A stretch of DNA of 49,180 bases from an uncultured Collinsella sp. (GTDB lineage: Bacteria; Actinomycetota; Coriobacteriia; Coriobacteriales; Coriobacteriaceae), in assembly GCA_902470835.1 (NCBI GenBank), contig CABRHR010000005.1, positions 1-49,180 on the forward strand. The letters run 5' to 3'. Below the pieces are notes generated by a model that worked only from the letters and a program-made list of their open reading frames with translations, ran no database searches and was not told the DNA's origin. Positions within the stretch are counted from its first letter, which is position 1; every line of letters starts with the position of its first letter. This document shows positions 5,443 to 15,700 of this stretch, in pieces. A program made the position numbers and the translations under genes.

Positions 5443-7683
5443 CTAGTCAAACAGACTCGGCATGTCGTTTTCCTTCATGAGAGCGCCGGCGGAGGGGAGG
5501 CTCTGCGCGGTGAACTTCTCGGCCGAGACGCCGGCGCCAAGAATCTCCTCGGTCGTGCCGACGGTGGTGACCGAGCGGCCCTTCTTGGCCGTAAAGGCCT
5601 GGACGCCCTGCGTGTTGGTGGTCGTCTTGGTCTTGAGCAGCGACGTGTTGAAGTTCATCAAACGATAGTCGCTCGAGACCAGCGCGATATCGCGGTCCTC
5701 CTTGAGCACCTGGGCATACAGCAGCTTGCTGCCACCGTAGATGGCGTTCTTGAGGCGCTTGCGGTTGGTCTTGGTGACGTATCCAGAAAGCGCGACGCGC
5801 ACCACGCGGCCGTTCTCAAAGACGAACAGCACGTCGGCCTTGTAGTCCTCGGGGTCGATGACCCAGATGACGCTCTCGTCGGGTTCCATCTCAAGATCGG
5901 TCGGCAGGTACGAGCCCAGCTGGGCCGACTTGGTGTCCTCAAACGCCGCAACCTTGCACTTGTACACTTGGCTCTTGTTGGTAAAGACCAGCAGCTCGTG
6001 GGTGTTGGAGGACGGGAACTCGATAAAGGGTTTGTCGCCGTCCTTGTACTTGAGCGTGGTCGCCTTCTTGAGCACGCGGTCCGTCATCTTCTTGAGGTAG
6101 CCATCACGCGAGAGCATGATGGTGACCGGGTACTCCTCGACCTCGGGCTCCAAGCTTACCTCGATGACCTCGTGGGGCTCGATCCTGCCTGTGCGACGCG
6201 GCATCACGTACTTCTTGTTGACCGCGGCCAGCTCGTTGCTGATGACCTTCTTGATGTTCTCCTCGCTGGAGAGGATCTCCTCAAGCTCGGCAATCTCGCC
6301 CTCGAGCTTAGCGATGTCCTTGGTGCGGTTGAGGATGTACTCTTCGTTGATGTTGCGGAGCTTGAGCTCGGCAACAAACTCGGCCTGGGTCTCGTCGATG
6401 TCGAAACCCTTCATAAGGTTGGGCACGACCTCGGCCTCGAGCTTGGTGCCACGGATGATGGCAATGGCCTTGTCGATGTCGAGCAAGATGGCCTCGAGGC
6501 CGTGCAGCAGGTGCAGGCGCTCGGATTTTTTGCCCAGGTCAAAGTTAATGCGGCGACGCGTGGACTCAATACGCCACTTGACCCACTCGTGCAGAATCTG
6601 GCGCACGCCCATAACACGGGGATAGCCGTCGACGAGCACGTTGAAGTTGCACGAGAACGAATCCTGCAGCGTGGTCGAGCGATAGAGCTTGGCCATGAGC
6701 TTGTCGGGGTCGACGCCGCGCTTAAGGTCGATGGCGATGCGCAGGCCCGAGAGGTCGGTCTCGTCGCGGATGTCAGCGATCTCCTTGACCTTGCCCTCTT
6801 TGGAGAGCTTGACGATGCGCTCGATGATGACATCGGTCTTGGTGGTGTAGGGAATCTCGTACACCTCGATGATGCGCTCTTCGGGAATCCAGCGCCAGCG
6901 GGAGCGGATTTGGAAGCTGCCAAGGCCGGTCTCGATGATTTTCTCCATCTCCTCGCGGCGATAGATGATCTCACCGCCGGTCGAGAAGTCGGGCATGGGC
7001 ATGTACTCGAGCAGGTCGCAGTCGGGATCCTGCAGGTAGTGCATTGTGGCGGTGCAAACCTCGTTGAGGTTGAAACCGCAGATATCGGACGCCATAGCGA
7101 CGCCGATGCCCTTGTTGGCCGAGACAAGGATATTGGGGAACGTGGTGGGCAGCAGGCGCGGCTCCTTCATGGCGCCGTCGTAGCTATCAACGAAGTCGAC
7201 CGGGTCCTTGTCGATGTCCTTGAAGATCTCGGCACTGATGGGGGAGAGCTTGGCCTCGGTGTAACGCGAGGCGGCGTAGCTCAGGTCGCCCGAATAGTAC
7301 TTGCCAAAGTTGCCCTTCGACTCCACGAAGGGGGCAAGCAGTGCCTCGTTGCCGGTGGCCAGGCGCACCATCGTCTCGTAGATCGCGGCATCGCCGTGCG
7401 GGTTGAGCTTCATGGTCTGACCCACGATGTTGGCGCTCTTCTGGCGCTCGCCCTTGAGCAGACCCATCTTGTACATGGTGTAGAGCAGCTTGCGGTGCGA
7501 GGGCTTAAAGCCGTCGATCTCGGGGAACGCACGCGAGACGTTGACGCTCATAGCGTAGGGCATGTAGTTGACCTCGAGCGTCTGCGTGATCGGCTGATCG
7601 GTGACCTCAGAGTGCAGGCCGATGACGTTCTCGGCGTTGACCTGCTTTTTCTTTGGCTGGTTCTTCGTCTTCTTCTTTGCCAC
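5443..7683 (-). CDS. parC: DNA topoisomerase IV subunit A (ParC/GyrA family)
   Basis: A 746-residue type IIA topoisomerase A subunit that breaks and rejoins DNA with ParE to unlink chromosomes. Seen: YMPYAMSVNVSRAFPEIDGFKPSHRK, split here as the N-terminal winged helix, the AASRYTE active-site block with Tyr141, and the C-terminal strand repeats. The quinolone pocket reads NPHGDAAIYE, with Ala99 where E. coli GyrA has Ser83 and Glu where it has Asp87. No GyrA-box (QRRGGKG) is present, which favours topoisomerase IV over gyrase. The N-terminus is a Lys-rich stretch. Start is GTG at 7683 behind AGAGGA. It lies 45 bases after parE, forming one operon. Confidence 0.9.
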   Translation of the reverse strand: MAKKKTKNQPKKKQVNAENVIGLHSEVTDQPITQTLEVNYMPYAMSVNVSRAFPEIDGFKPSHRKLLYTMYKMGLLKGERQKSANIVGQTMKLNPHGDAAIYETMVRLATGNEALLAPFVESKGNFGKYYSGDLSYAASRYTEAKLSPISAEIFKDIDKDPVDFVDSYDGAMKEPRLLPTTFPNILVSANKGIGVAMASDICGFNLNEVCTATMHYLQDPDCDLLEYMPMPDFSTGGEIIYRREEMEKIIETGLGSFQIRSRWRWIPEERIIEVYEIPYTTKTDVIIERIVKLSKEGKVKEIADIRDETDLSGLRIAIDLKRGVDPDKLMAKLYRSTTLQDSFSCNFNVLVDGYPRVMGVRQILHEWVKWRIESTRRRINFDLGKKSERLHLLHGLEAILLDIDKAIAIIRGTKLEAEVVPNLMKGFDIDETQAEFVAELKLRNINEEYILNRTKDIAKLEGEIAELEEILSSEENIKKVISNELAAVNKKYVMPRRTGRIEPHEVIEVSLEPEVEEYPVTIMLSRDGYLKKMTDRVLKKATTLKYKDGDKPFIEFPSSNTHELLVFTNKSQVYKCKVAAFEDTKSAQLGSYLPTDLEMEPDESVIWVIDPEDYKADVLFVFENGRVVRVALSGYVTKTNRKRLKNAIYGGSKLLYAQVLKEDRDIALVSSDYRLMNFNTSLLKTKTTTNTQGVQAFTAKKGRSVTTVGTTEEILGAGVSAEKFTAQSLPSAGALMKENDMPSLFD

Positions 7684-7728
7684 GATATCCTCTTGAACTT
7701 CTTATGGGCCGTCGTTATCGATTTGCTG

Positions 7729-9726
7729 CTATTGCAGGTCCAGCTGGTCCAGGTATTCCTTGCCGTGCTCAGAGATATGGCGCTTGCGGCCTGCCTCGTC
7801 GTTGCCCAGCAAAAGGTTGAACATGGTCTCCATCTTGGTGACGTCCTCGGGCTCCACCTTGATCAGGCGGCGCGTCTCGGGGTTCATGGTGGTGAGCCAC
7901 ATCATGTCCGGATCGTTCTCACCAAGACCCTTGGAGCGGTTGATCGAGCACTTTTGGTCGCCGATCTCTTTGAGGATGCCGTTCTTCTCGAGCTCGGTGT
8001 AGGCAAAGTAGGTCTTCTCTTTGCAGTTGATCTCGTAGAGCGGCGACTCGGCGATATACACGTAGCCCTCGTCGATAAGCGTGGGCACCAGGCGATAGAG
8101 CATGGTGAGCACGAGCGTGCGGATGTGATAACCGTCGACGTCGGCATCCGTACAGATGATGACCTTGTTCCAGTTGAGGTTGTCCAGGTCAAAGGCACCA
8201 AGGTTCTTGATGCGCTTGTCCTTGATCTCCACGCCGCAGCCCAGCACGCGCATAAGGTCCATGATGATGTCGGACTTAAAGATGCGCGGGTAGTCCTCCT
8301 TAAGGCAGTTGAGGATCTTACCGCGGACGGGCATAACGCCTTGGAACTCGGCATCGCGCGAGGTGCGAATGGCGCCTGCTGCCGAGTCGCCCTCTACGAT
8401 GTAGATCTCGCGACGGTTCTTGTCCTTAGAGCGGCAGTCGATGAACTTCTGCACGCGGTTGGCCATGTCGGTCTTCTGCTGCAGGTTGGTCTTGATGCTC
8501 TGACGGGTCTTCTCGGCGTTCTCGCGCGAGCGCTTGTTGATGAGTACCTGCTCCATGATCTTGTTGGCGGCGTCTTTGTTCTCGATCAGGTAGGTCGAGA
8601 GGCGCTCCTTAAAGAATGCCGTCATGGCCTGCTGGATAAAGCGGTTATTGATGGCCTTTTTGGTCTGGTTCTCGTAGGACGTCTGGGTGGAGAAGCAGTT
8701 GGTCACCAGTACCAGGCAGTCCTGGACGTCCTGCCACTTAATGCCGCTCTCGTTTTTGTTGTACTTGCCCTGTTGCTTGATGTAGGCATCGATGGCGCTG
8801 GTCAGAGCGCTGCGGGCAGCCTTCTCGGGCGAGCCGCCGTTCTCGAGCCACGATGAGTTGTGGTAGTACTCCTGCATCGTGAAGGTGCGCGAGAAGCACA
8901 TGCACGCGGTGATCTTGACGTTGTAATCGGGCAGGTCCTCGCGATCGCGACCGCGGCGGTCGGCCTCGATAAAGAAGGGCTCGGTAAGGTAGTCGGTACC
9001 GACCTTCTCGAGCACGTAGTCCTCGATACCCTTGGGATAGCAGAAGTCCTCTTCGGAGAACTCGCCGTCGTCGCCCTCGATGCGCAGGCGGAAGGTCACG
9101 TTGGCGTTGACCACGGCCTGGCGGCGCATGGTCTCGCGATACCAATCGTGGGGAATGCTGATTGAGGTAAAGACCTCAAGATCGGGGCGCCATTTGATGG
9201 TGGTGCCGGTGCGGTTCTCGTCGCTGGGTTCAATCTCGAGTGCCTTTTTCTTGGCGCCGACAACCTTGCCCTTCTTAAAGTGTAAGGAGTACTTGTTACC
9301 GTCACGCCAGACGGTGACGTCCATGTACTCGGAAGCGTACTGAGTCGCACAGGAGCCCAGGCCGTTGGTGCCGAGCGAGAAGTCGTAGTCGCCGCCCTGG
9401 TTGTTGTTATACTTGCCGCCGGCATAGAGCTCGCAGAAGACGAGCTCCCAGTTAAAGCGCTTCTCGGAAGGGTTCCAGTCGAGCGGGCAGCCACGGCCAT
9501 TGTCCTCTACCTGGATAGAGCCATCGCGAAAGGCGGTAAGGGTGATGAGCTTGCCGTAGCCCTGGCGCGCCTCGTCAACGGCGTTGGACAGGATCTCGAA
9601 GGCAGCGTGTGCACAGCCATCGAGTCCGTCCGAGCCAAAGATGACGGCGGGGCGCAGGCGTACGCGTTCCTCGTCCTTGAGCTGGCGGATGCTGTCGTTA
9701 CCATAGTTTGCGGTGTTTTTTGCCAT
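7729..9726 (-). CDS. parE: DNA topoisomerase IV subunit B (ParE/GyrB family)
   Basis: A 665-residue ATPase subunit of a type IIA topoisomerase. The GHKL ATP site is seen as EILSNAVDEAR, VEDNGRGCP and GTNGLGSCA; the TOPRIM metal site as VEGDSAAGAIR (Glu445) and CTDADVDGYHIRTL, with MPVRGKILN between. It hydrolyses ATP to drive strand passage by ParC. The transducer region is longer and more charged than in E. coli ParE, with a segment FCYPKGIEDYVLEKVG. Start ATG at 9726; ribosome site weak (GAGAGAGCG). The pair is likely essential. Gyrase versus topoisomerase IV naming depends on whether separate gyrA and gyrB exist elsewhere. Confidence 0.9.
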   Translation of the reverse strand: MAKNTANYGNDSIRQLKDEERVRLRPAVIFGSDGLDGCAHAAFEILSNAVDEARQGYGKLITLTAFRDGSIQVEDNGRGCPLDWNPSEKRFNWELVFCELYAGGKYNNNQGGDYDFSLGTNGLGSCATQYASEYMDVTVWRDGNKYSLHFKKGKVVGAKKKALEIEPSDENRTGTTIKWRPDLEVFTSISIPHDWYRETMRRQAVVNANVTFRLRIEGDDGEFSEEDFCYPKGIEDYVLEKVGTDYLTEPFFIEADRRGRDREDLPDYNVKITACMCFSRTFTMQEYYHNSSWLENGGSPEKAARSALTSAIDAYIKQQGKYNKNESGIKWQDVQDCLVLVTNCFSTQTSYENQTKKAINNRFIQQAMTAFFKERLSTYLIENKDAANKIMEQVLINKRSRENAEKTRQSIKTNLQQKTDMANRVQKFIDCRSKDKNRREIYIVEGDSAAGAIRTSRDAEFQGVMPVRGKILNCLKEDYPRIFKSDIIMDLMRVLGCGVEIKDKRIKNLGAFDLDNLNWNKVIICTDADVDGYHIRTLVLTMLYRLVPTLIDEGYVYIAESPLYEINCKEKTYFAYTELEKNGILKEIGDQKCSINRSKGLGENDPDMMWLTTMNPETRRLIKVEPEDVTKMETMFNLLLGNDEAGRKRHISEHGKEYLDQLDLQ

Positions 9727-9883
9727 ACTCGCTCTCTCGGTGCTCCCTTGCTGCGTTTAAGTCATATAGATAGTCAAGGTAGCATAGCCCAGACCACAGA
9801 CGATTCCAACCAACACGAAATCCATCGAACAATCGTTCGATTAGATAATGAATGCTTGGAATGCGGGAGGGACCTGTCCTGTC

Positions 9884-11266
9884 CTATCCAAACATCTGCG
9901 GCAGGTCGATGAAGACGGTTCGATCGCTTTCGCCAGCTTCGAAGCCCGAACGGGAGAAGAATCCATAGCGATGACACTTGAGTCCCGTTGCCTCGACTTG
10001 GGCGATTTCCTCGTCGACCATTTTTTGCGTGATGGGGGATTTGCGGAACTTTGCTTCGTAGAATGCGTAGCCCTCGGGGTCTTGCGTTACCACATCGAAT
10101 TCGCCGCTCGTTTTGTTTGCGGGGTCGTCGTACCAGTACTTGCCTATGGCGTCGAAAGCCGGTTCGATCTTGCCGGTCCTGTTCTGCCGCACGAGGTATT
10201 GACGGCAGATCTCCTCGAACATATGAGGAACGTAGTTTTCCTCGAAGTCTTGGAAGACGTGACGATCATAGAAGACTTCCGGGTCGAGCAGCTGACGCGC
10301 TGAGGCATTGCGGAAAACATAGCGATAGTAAAAGAGCGAAAGCGGATCCACTACAAAGTAGCCAGACTTGCGCTTGTTCGTAGGGTCGTTGATGGGTGCA
10401 CGCTTTTGGACGATTTCGAGTGACATGAGCTTGTCGAGCACGTCTGCCATGGCCGGACCGCTCGAGACGTGCGACTGTGCCAGCACGTCCCCCCAACGGG
10501 AGTAGCCTTGTGCGAGAGCCCCGAAAACTTCGTTGGCGTTGGTCATCTTCGAGATCTCGGCGTTGAGATAGGACGGCACCTCGCTTTCTAAGCGGGCGCC
10601 AGGTTCCGTGACGAGCTCGATGATGTTGTCGCGTACGCTTTGGGATTGATCGATGAGGCGATTGTAAAAGGGGATACCGCCAAAAACGCTATAGAGCCGC
10701 ACCTTGTCCTCGGGCGAGAACGCGGGATAGAACTTCGCAGCGTCAAAGTAATCCATGGGCTTAAGCTCAAGCGCGAGATCAATTCGCCCGTAGAGGGGGC
10801 TTTCATGCTCGATGAGGGATTTCATAATCTCAACGTAGGAGCCGCACAGGACAATGTTTAAACGTGAGTCTTCCCTGTGGGCGTCGATTGAGGTCTGAAG
10901 AATGCTGTCTAGGCCTTTAACCGCATCTCTCAAGTAGGGGTATTCGTCGAGAACGAGGGTAATGTTCTTGTCTTTAGCTTGGGCAAACAGAAATTCGATG
11001 AGCTCGCGGATGCCTATGAAGGCGAGCGGAGGAAAGCTCAGCGCTTCAGCAACAAGGACGGACAGACTCTCGAGGTTGTCTGCCTCGGAGGTTTGGCGGC
11101 ACTCGTAATAGACCGTTGCGACGTCCGACAAATCGGTTAGCGCCTGCTTGATGAGCTCACTTTTTCCGACGCGACGCCTGCCGTAAATGAGAACATTGCG
11201 CTGCTCGGGTGCTTTGAGTGTTTTCTTAATACGGGCGAGCTCACGCTCCCTGCCAATAAATTCCAC
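9884..11266 (-). CDS. AAA ATP-binding protein with C-terminal DUF234
   Basis: A 460-residue protein of the archaeal-type ATPase/DUF234 family. Starts MEFIGRERELARIKK, with Walker A GRRRVGKSELI and Walker B ITLVLDEYPYL. A winged-helix region follows (FGALAQGYSRWGDVLAQ, then a VQKRAPI stretch), then the DUF234 end with GEFDVVTQDPEGYAFYEAKF, a nuclease-like D-(E)-K pattern. Its cellular role is unknown. Start is GTG at 11266 with GGAAGGA upstream. A perfect 24-bp inverted repeat begins 15 bases before the start, placing its transcription under a strong palindrome. It is a different subfamily from the DUF4143 gene in this window. Confidence 0.87.
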   Translation of the reverse strand: MEFIGRERELARIKKTLKAPEQRNVLIYGRRRVGKSELIKQALTDLSDVATVYYECRQTSEADNLESLSVLVAEALSFPPLAFIGIRELIEFLFAQAKDKNITLVLDEYPYLRDAVKGLDSILQTSIDAHREDSRLNIVLCGSYVEIMKSLIEHESPLYGRIDLALELKPMDYFDAAKFYPAFSPEDKVRLYSVFGGIPFYNRLIDQSQSVRDNIIELVTEPGARLESEVPSYLNAEISKMTNANEVFGALAQGYSRWGDVLAQSHVSSGPAMADVLDKLMSLEIVQKRAPINDPTNKRKSGYFVVDPLSLFYYRYVFRNASARQLLDPEVFYDRHVFQDFEENYVPHMFEEICRQYLVRQNRTGKIEPAFDAIGKYWYDDPANKTSGEFDVVTQDPEGYAFYEAKFRKSPITQKMVDEEIAQVEATGLKCHRYGFFSRSGFEAGESDRTVFIDLPQMFG

Positions 11267-11280
11267 TTACTCGGTTCCTT

Positions 11281-11358
11281 CCGACTCGGTTTTGTCCGAG
11301 TTAATTGTATCGCATGGATCAGTTTATGCTCGAGTTAACTCGGACAAAACCGAGTCGG
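11281..11358. repeat. 24-bp perfect inverted repeat before the DUF234 ATPase
   Basis: Bases 11281-11304 and 11335-11358 are exact reverse complements around 30 bases; each arm contains ACTCGG..CCGAGTTAA. A third half-copy (CCGAGTTAAT) follows at 11365. On the minus strand a TACAAT-like box sits in the loop, so a regulator binding both arms could loop or block the promoter; alternatively it forms a long mRNA hairpin next to the ribosome site. Confidence 0.85.
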
Positions 11359-11373
11359 TTCTGCCCGAGTTAA

Positions 11374-11667
11374 TTTGAAGGCGGCCGAATGCGTCTTACT
11401 GCGTTTGCGGTTGGATACGTTGTCGAAAACGTGTCGTGCGGATTGTTGGATCGAATCGAACATTGGGACAGACGTCTCGTTTTATGGGCCGGGGGCGTGC
11501 ATGTGCGAGTTCTTTTGGCCCATAAGGAACGCTGGCGGGTCGTTATTTGGGCCACGGGTCACTTCGCCGGCGCCGTGTTTCGTCATACGCTCATAGTGGA
11601 AGCCGATGCCACAGGACGACGAAGGCCTTGGGCAACGGATGGGCTGCAAGCGAAAGGAGCGGTGAGG
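11374..11667. other. Spacer with no supported gene
   Basis: An open frame runs in phase with the lipoprotein gene from 11389, but its predicted residues resemble no signal peptide or domain and the real ribosome site lies at 11653. No clear promoter or repeat was found. Confidence 0.45.
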
Positions 11668-12687
11668 ATGATGAAGCCCATGACGAAGAAGCTGCTGTTA
11701 GGAATTCCCACCGTGACGCTTTCGGCCGTGCTGGCGTGTACGGTGGCCGGCTGTGGCGGTAGTGCTCCGAGCGGCTCGGCTGGCAGTTCGGGCGGCAGCG
11801 CGCCTGTGCAGGAAAAGCCCAAGGCCTATGATTCGCAGACGGTCGAGGTGGCAGGCATTACCTATGAGTCGGTGGCTCACGGTACGTTCTATCGTGGCGA
11901 TGCCAAGCTACAGGACGGCTTTTATCTGCACATCAAGATCACCAACAACAACACAAAGAACAGGACGTTCAGTTCCTTTAACGTGCATGCTGCCCAGGGC
12001 GATCTTGAGGCAGGCGACCCGTTGTTTACTTCCGGCAAGGCGGCCGTGCTCGACTACGTTGCAAGCGAGGCCCCCGATGATCTGCACAAGGGAATTGACC
12101 TTTCCGAGAGGCCAGATATCGGTCCGGGCGAGACCGTTGAGTACGTATATTTCTGGGCGCCCAAGACGGCGTACTACGGGCCCATCACTGTCGAGTTCGT
12201 AGACGCTTACGCCCCCGCTAAGAACCACGAGGCCATGCACTTTGACACCACGGGATGCGAGACCAAGGAGTTCAAGGCGGCCGGCGGCGTGGCCGATTCT
12301 GGCGAGAAGGCAGATTTAACGGGCATCGACTGCGCATCGTACAGCATCGAGGCCGCCGATGGGTACACGCTGGATTCGTCCGACGAAGAGCGCGAAAAGG
12401 CAGACTTCTTCCACGACGAGACTGGAGGACGCCTGAACATCAGCATCTTCCCGCGCTCGCCGGAGGAAGAGGTTGCAAGCCTAGAGCAGGTCTACGAAGG
12501 CAAGGAGACAACAACCGACCAGGTCGAGTACAACGGCATAACGTGGCTGCGCTTTACCGGTCCCGACAACGGCCATACACTGTTTGCGACGGCTCCCGCA
12601 ACGGGTGAAACCGTCCGCGTGTCGATCGGCTGGAAGATCGATTGGGATGCCGCCGTGCCCATGATGGAGGCTCTGAAGCTCAAGTAA
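11668..12687 (+). CDS. Secreted lipoprotein, DUF5067-like
   Basis: A 339-residue lipoprotein. The signal peptide is KKLLLGIPTVTLSAVLA with lipobox VAGC, then a Gly/Ser linker. The first domain (TYESVAHGTFYRGD, LHIKITNNNTKNRTFS, and a GPGETVEYVYFW strand) has the Ig-like pattern of DUF5067/DUF4352 proteins. The second half, from about residue 210, repeats a mixed alpha-beta unit (CASYSIEAADGYTLDSS, GRLNISIFPRS, TWLRFTGPDNG). It would be anchored on the outer face of the membrane. Start 11668 follows AAAGGAG by nine bases; ATG 11671 is possible. Function unknown. A terminator follows. Confidence 0.75.
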   Translation: MMKPMTKKLLLGIPTVTLSAVLACTVAGCGGSAPSGSAGSSGGSAPVQEKPKAYDSQTVEVAGITYESVAHGTFYRGDAKLQDGFYLHIKITNNNTKNRTFSSFNVHAAQGDLEAGDPLFTSGKAAVLDYVASEAPDDLHKGIDLSERPDIGPGETVEYVYFWAPKTAYYGPITVEFVDAYAPAKNHEAMHFDTTGCETKEFKAAGGVADSGEKADLTGIDCASYSIEAADGYTLDSSDEEREKADFFHDETGGRLNISIFPRSPEEEVASLEQVYEGKETTTDQVEYNGITWLRFTGPDNGHTLFATAPATGETVRVSIGWKIDWDAAVPMMEALKLK

Positions 12688-12717
12688 CAGGCTGCGATTT
12701 CCACGTCAGGCGACTCA

Positions 12718-12751
12718 GGGCTGGCTCCGAGTTATCGGGGCCAGCCCCTTT
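12718..12751 (+). terminator. Terminator after the lipoprotein gene
   Basis: GGGCTGGC (12718-12725) pairs with GCCAGCCC (12740-12747), followed by CTTTT. Confidence 0.75.
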
Positions 12752-12799
12752 TGATGTTCGATGAGCCGAGTCGGCGTCTCTCGCAAAGGTAACTGAGAG

Positions 12800-15700
12800 C
12801 TAGTGAGGCTTATCAGAATTGACCTCATCGGCGGTGTCGTTTTCGAGCGCCGTGCGGCGGGCACTGTAGGCGACGAGGCCGGCGCCTGCCGCGGCGAGTG
12901 CTGCTGCGGCTGCTGTCAGGGGAGCGTTGACATCGCCCGTGCCCGCAAGCGCGTCCGCTTTTCCGGAGCGCTTGTTAGTGCCGTGGTCCTTGCCACTGCT
13001 GGAGCTGCTTCCGCCGGAGCCGCCGCCCTTGTCAGTACCGTCGCCACTCGAGCCACCATCGCCGTCTGCCGTCATCGGGGCGTCGTGAAGTCCTGTCGTA
13101 TCCGCGCTGCCGCATACGCCGACCTGAACTTCTGAGCGCTCGCATGCCGCGTCGGGCACATCAAGCTCGTGCAGTACGGCACTCAGCGCCGAGTTTGCAC
13201 CCGGTCGAATTTCCTCGAGCGTTACGGGATCGAGCGCCACCAGATTACGCGCCTTCGCATACAGCGTTACGCGTTTGCCCACTTCGTCGCTCCAACTCTC
13301 GGGGATAGCGAAGCTCATGCGGAACTGTGCCGTGCAACCCGGTGCCAGCACGGCGTTGCCGTTGTCGGCTACCAGCGGGTGCGTTGCAAAACGTGCGCCC
13401 AGCGTCTCGAGCGCGTACTTCACGTGTGCCATGTCGTTGGCCGAAGCGTCCTCGGCAAGCTCTGGATCGTAGATCGAAGCCATGCGTGCGTTCATTCCGA
13501 ATCCGATGGATGCGCTGGAGAACGGCTGGCTGGAACCCTCTCGGTACAGATCGATCGTGCCGGCGGTCAGCAAGGTGTTGCCGTCTTTTCGCACCGTGAC
13601 TATGAAGGATTCGCCTGCCGCTCCGGGCACCACCGCGCCCGAGGTAGCGACCGCGCCCGTCGGAGTGGCACACGCCACCAAGGGCACTTCGATGCCGTGC
13701 AGCTCTGCCTCGCTCTTCTCTGCGCTCACAATGTGCGTGGCGAGCGCGGAGGGCATGCCTCCCGACGTTAAAAATGTCGTTATCTGATCGACGGGATGGT
13801 CTAGCTCGCACATCACGAACGGCTCCGTAAACAGATCGCCTGCCAAGGTGCTGGCGAAGATGCGGAAGTGCTTGCCCATCACTGCTACCGGGTTGCCTTC
13901 TTCGTCGTAGGTTTGTCCCACCTTGCCATCGGTGTTCTCTACATAGAGCACGCACCTGCCGTTGTTGCTTACGCTAAACGATGCCGGGCCACAGCCTGCG
14001 GCACCCACGGGCTGCGTTGCAAATGCCGATGCGCCTCGCGTCCAAGTAATATGCTGCAGTTGCTCGTTGACGGTTGCCAAAAAGCCCGAATGTTGTGGCC
14101 ACGGCACCGCGTGGGGCACTGTGGCATCTGGCGACATAACGCCCCAGCCCGCAATGGACTGGCCGATCACGGCGTACGATGCGCAGCCACAACCGCCTGC
14201 AGTCTCGTATGCAACGGGCACCACCATTTTGCCATTGATATTCTCGGGCGCGCCCAGCTCGATACTCGACGGCGCTTGCGGAAAGCGGAGAACTTGGCGG
14301 AACGTCAGACTGTCGCCCAAATCATCCGACCACAGGGTAAAGCATTCCAGTGCAACCTGAGCCTCGCTGCCGAGCGCCTTCTCTGCGGTGGCTCCGTGGC
14401 GGTGGAGGTAGGCGCCCGACAGACGTCCGTCGACAAGTGTCTTGCCCACCGTGATGCGTGGGCACTGCAGGCAATGGTAGCCATCCTCCTGAAGGCGTCC
14501 ACGCGAGATACTGCGCCACGACGTGTGCGATATCACGCGAACTCCGTCGTTACTTATGCGCAGGCGCACAACGGACAGTATGCCGGATGTGCTCGCCGTA
14601 TCGAAAAGGGTGTTGTCGCCGGCGGGGCGCTCGCCCGAGACCAGCAGCACGTAGGCGTCTTGGTTTCCCCTCCCGTCCGTATATTCCACCACGTCGAAGT
14701 CGTAATCGAACGTGTCTCTGCGCTCCACATCGCCCTCGCCAAAGCCAAGGGGGAAGTCCACGGGCGTGGGGGCAGACCACGTGCCGTTTGCCTTTGTGTG
14801 CACCACCAGGCGCGAGCGACCATTGTCGCCGTAGCGCACCGAGGCGATACGGAACAGGCATTCTACGCCGGCAATCATTGCCAGCTTCATGTGAGCTTCG
14901 CTGAGCACGCCAGCAAACAGCACGTTGTCGCTCGAGGGTTTGATGCCGCCACGCTCGTCCTCCGACACGCCGGTAGAATTGGCGTTGGGGTCCGCAACGG
15001 CGTTCGTTGCCTGACCGATGTAGGTGTACTCATACATCGGCGCGGCGTTTTCGTCGTTCTCTATCAGTGCGTGGACGAAATGCTCGATCTGTCCCGTGTC
15101 GTCGCTTTCTGCATCCGCCTCGAGCTCAATGCGCGTGACCGACCGGTCCCAATCGCGTACGGTAGGCGCGACATTCCTTGCAGTGGCTTTAACCTCGGCG
15201 CGCGCGAGCAGCTCGGCGTTGGTGACAATGGCGGCCGACGCGATAAACTGCGGCACACCACCTGCCTCGGCATTGCCGGTCGCGCCAAAGCAGGCACCCA
15301 GCGTATATGGCGTGTCTCCGCCCAGTGCCAGCTCAGAGCACTGGAGTACATACTGGTTGCTATTGTTCACCGACATATTCCACGAATCGATGAGTGTGGG
15401 CCACGACCCCGACCAGGCCTTGGTGGTCCACTTGAACATGATGAACTGGAGTATCACGTCGACATCGACGTCTGCACCCACGCGCAGCCGCGGAAGCTGG
15501 TGGCCGTCCGCCTTCTCGTACCCAATGAACAGTGTGAGGGATGCGGCACCGCGCACGGCGGACGAAGCGACGCCTGCAACGCCGGCTCCAAAGGTGACGG
15601 CAAGCCCAATCTGGATGGTGAATGATCCCGACGTATTGGAATAGTCGAGCGAAATGTTTTTGAAGAACGCCGCACCGCTGCCGTGCGTGTGGGCGCCTAC

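Noticed and set aside
5362..8856. A 1164-codon open frame on the plus strand
   Set aside because: It is antisense to parC and parE, rich in Leu/Val/Asp/Gly as expected for the mirror frame of high-GC coding, and no domain is seen.
11389..11667. N-terminal extension of the lipoprotein
   Set aside because: The lipobox signal peptide starts at 11668 behind a clear ribosome site; an extension would block export.
13868..15625. A 585-codon plus-strand frame
   Set aside because: It is the opposite strand of the giant surface protein gene; composition (Arg, His, Cys-rich) is typical of a shadow.
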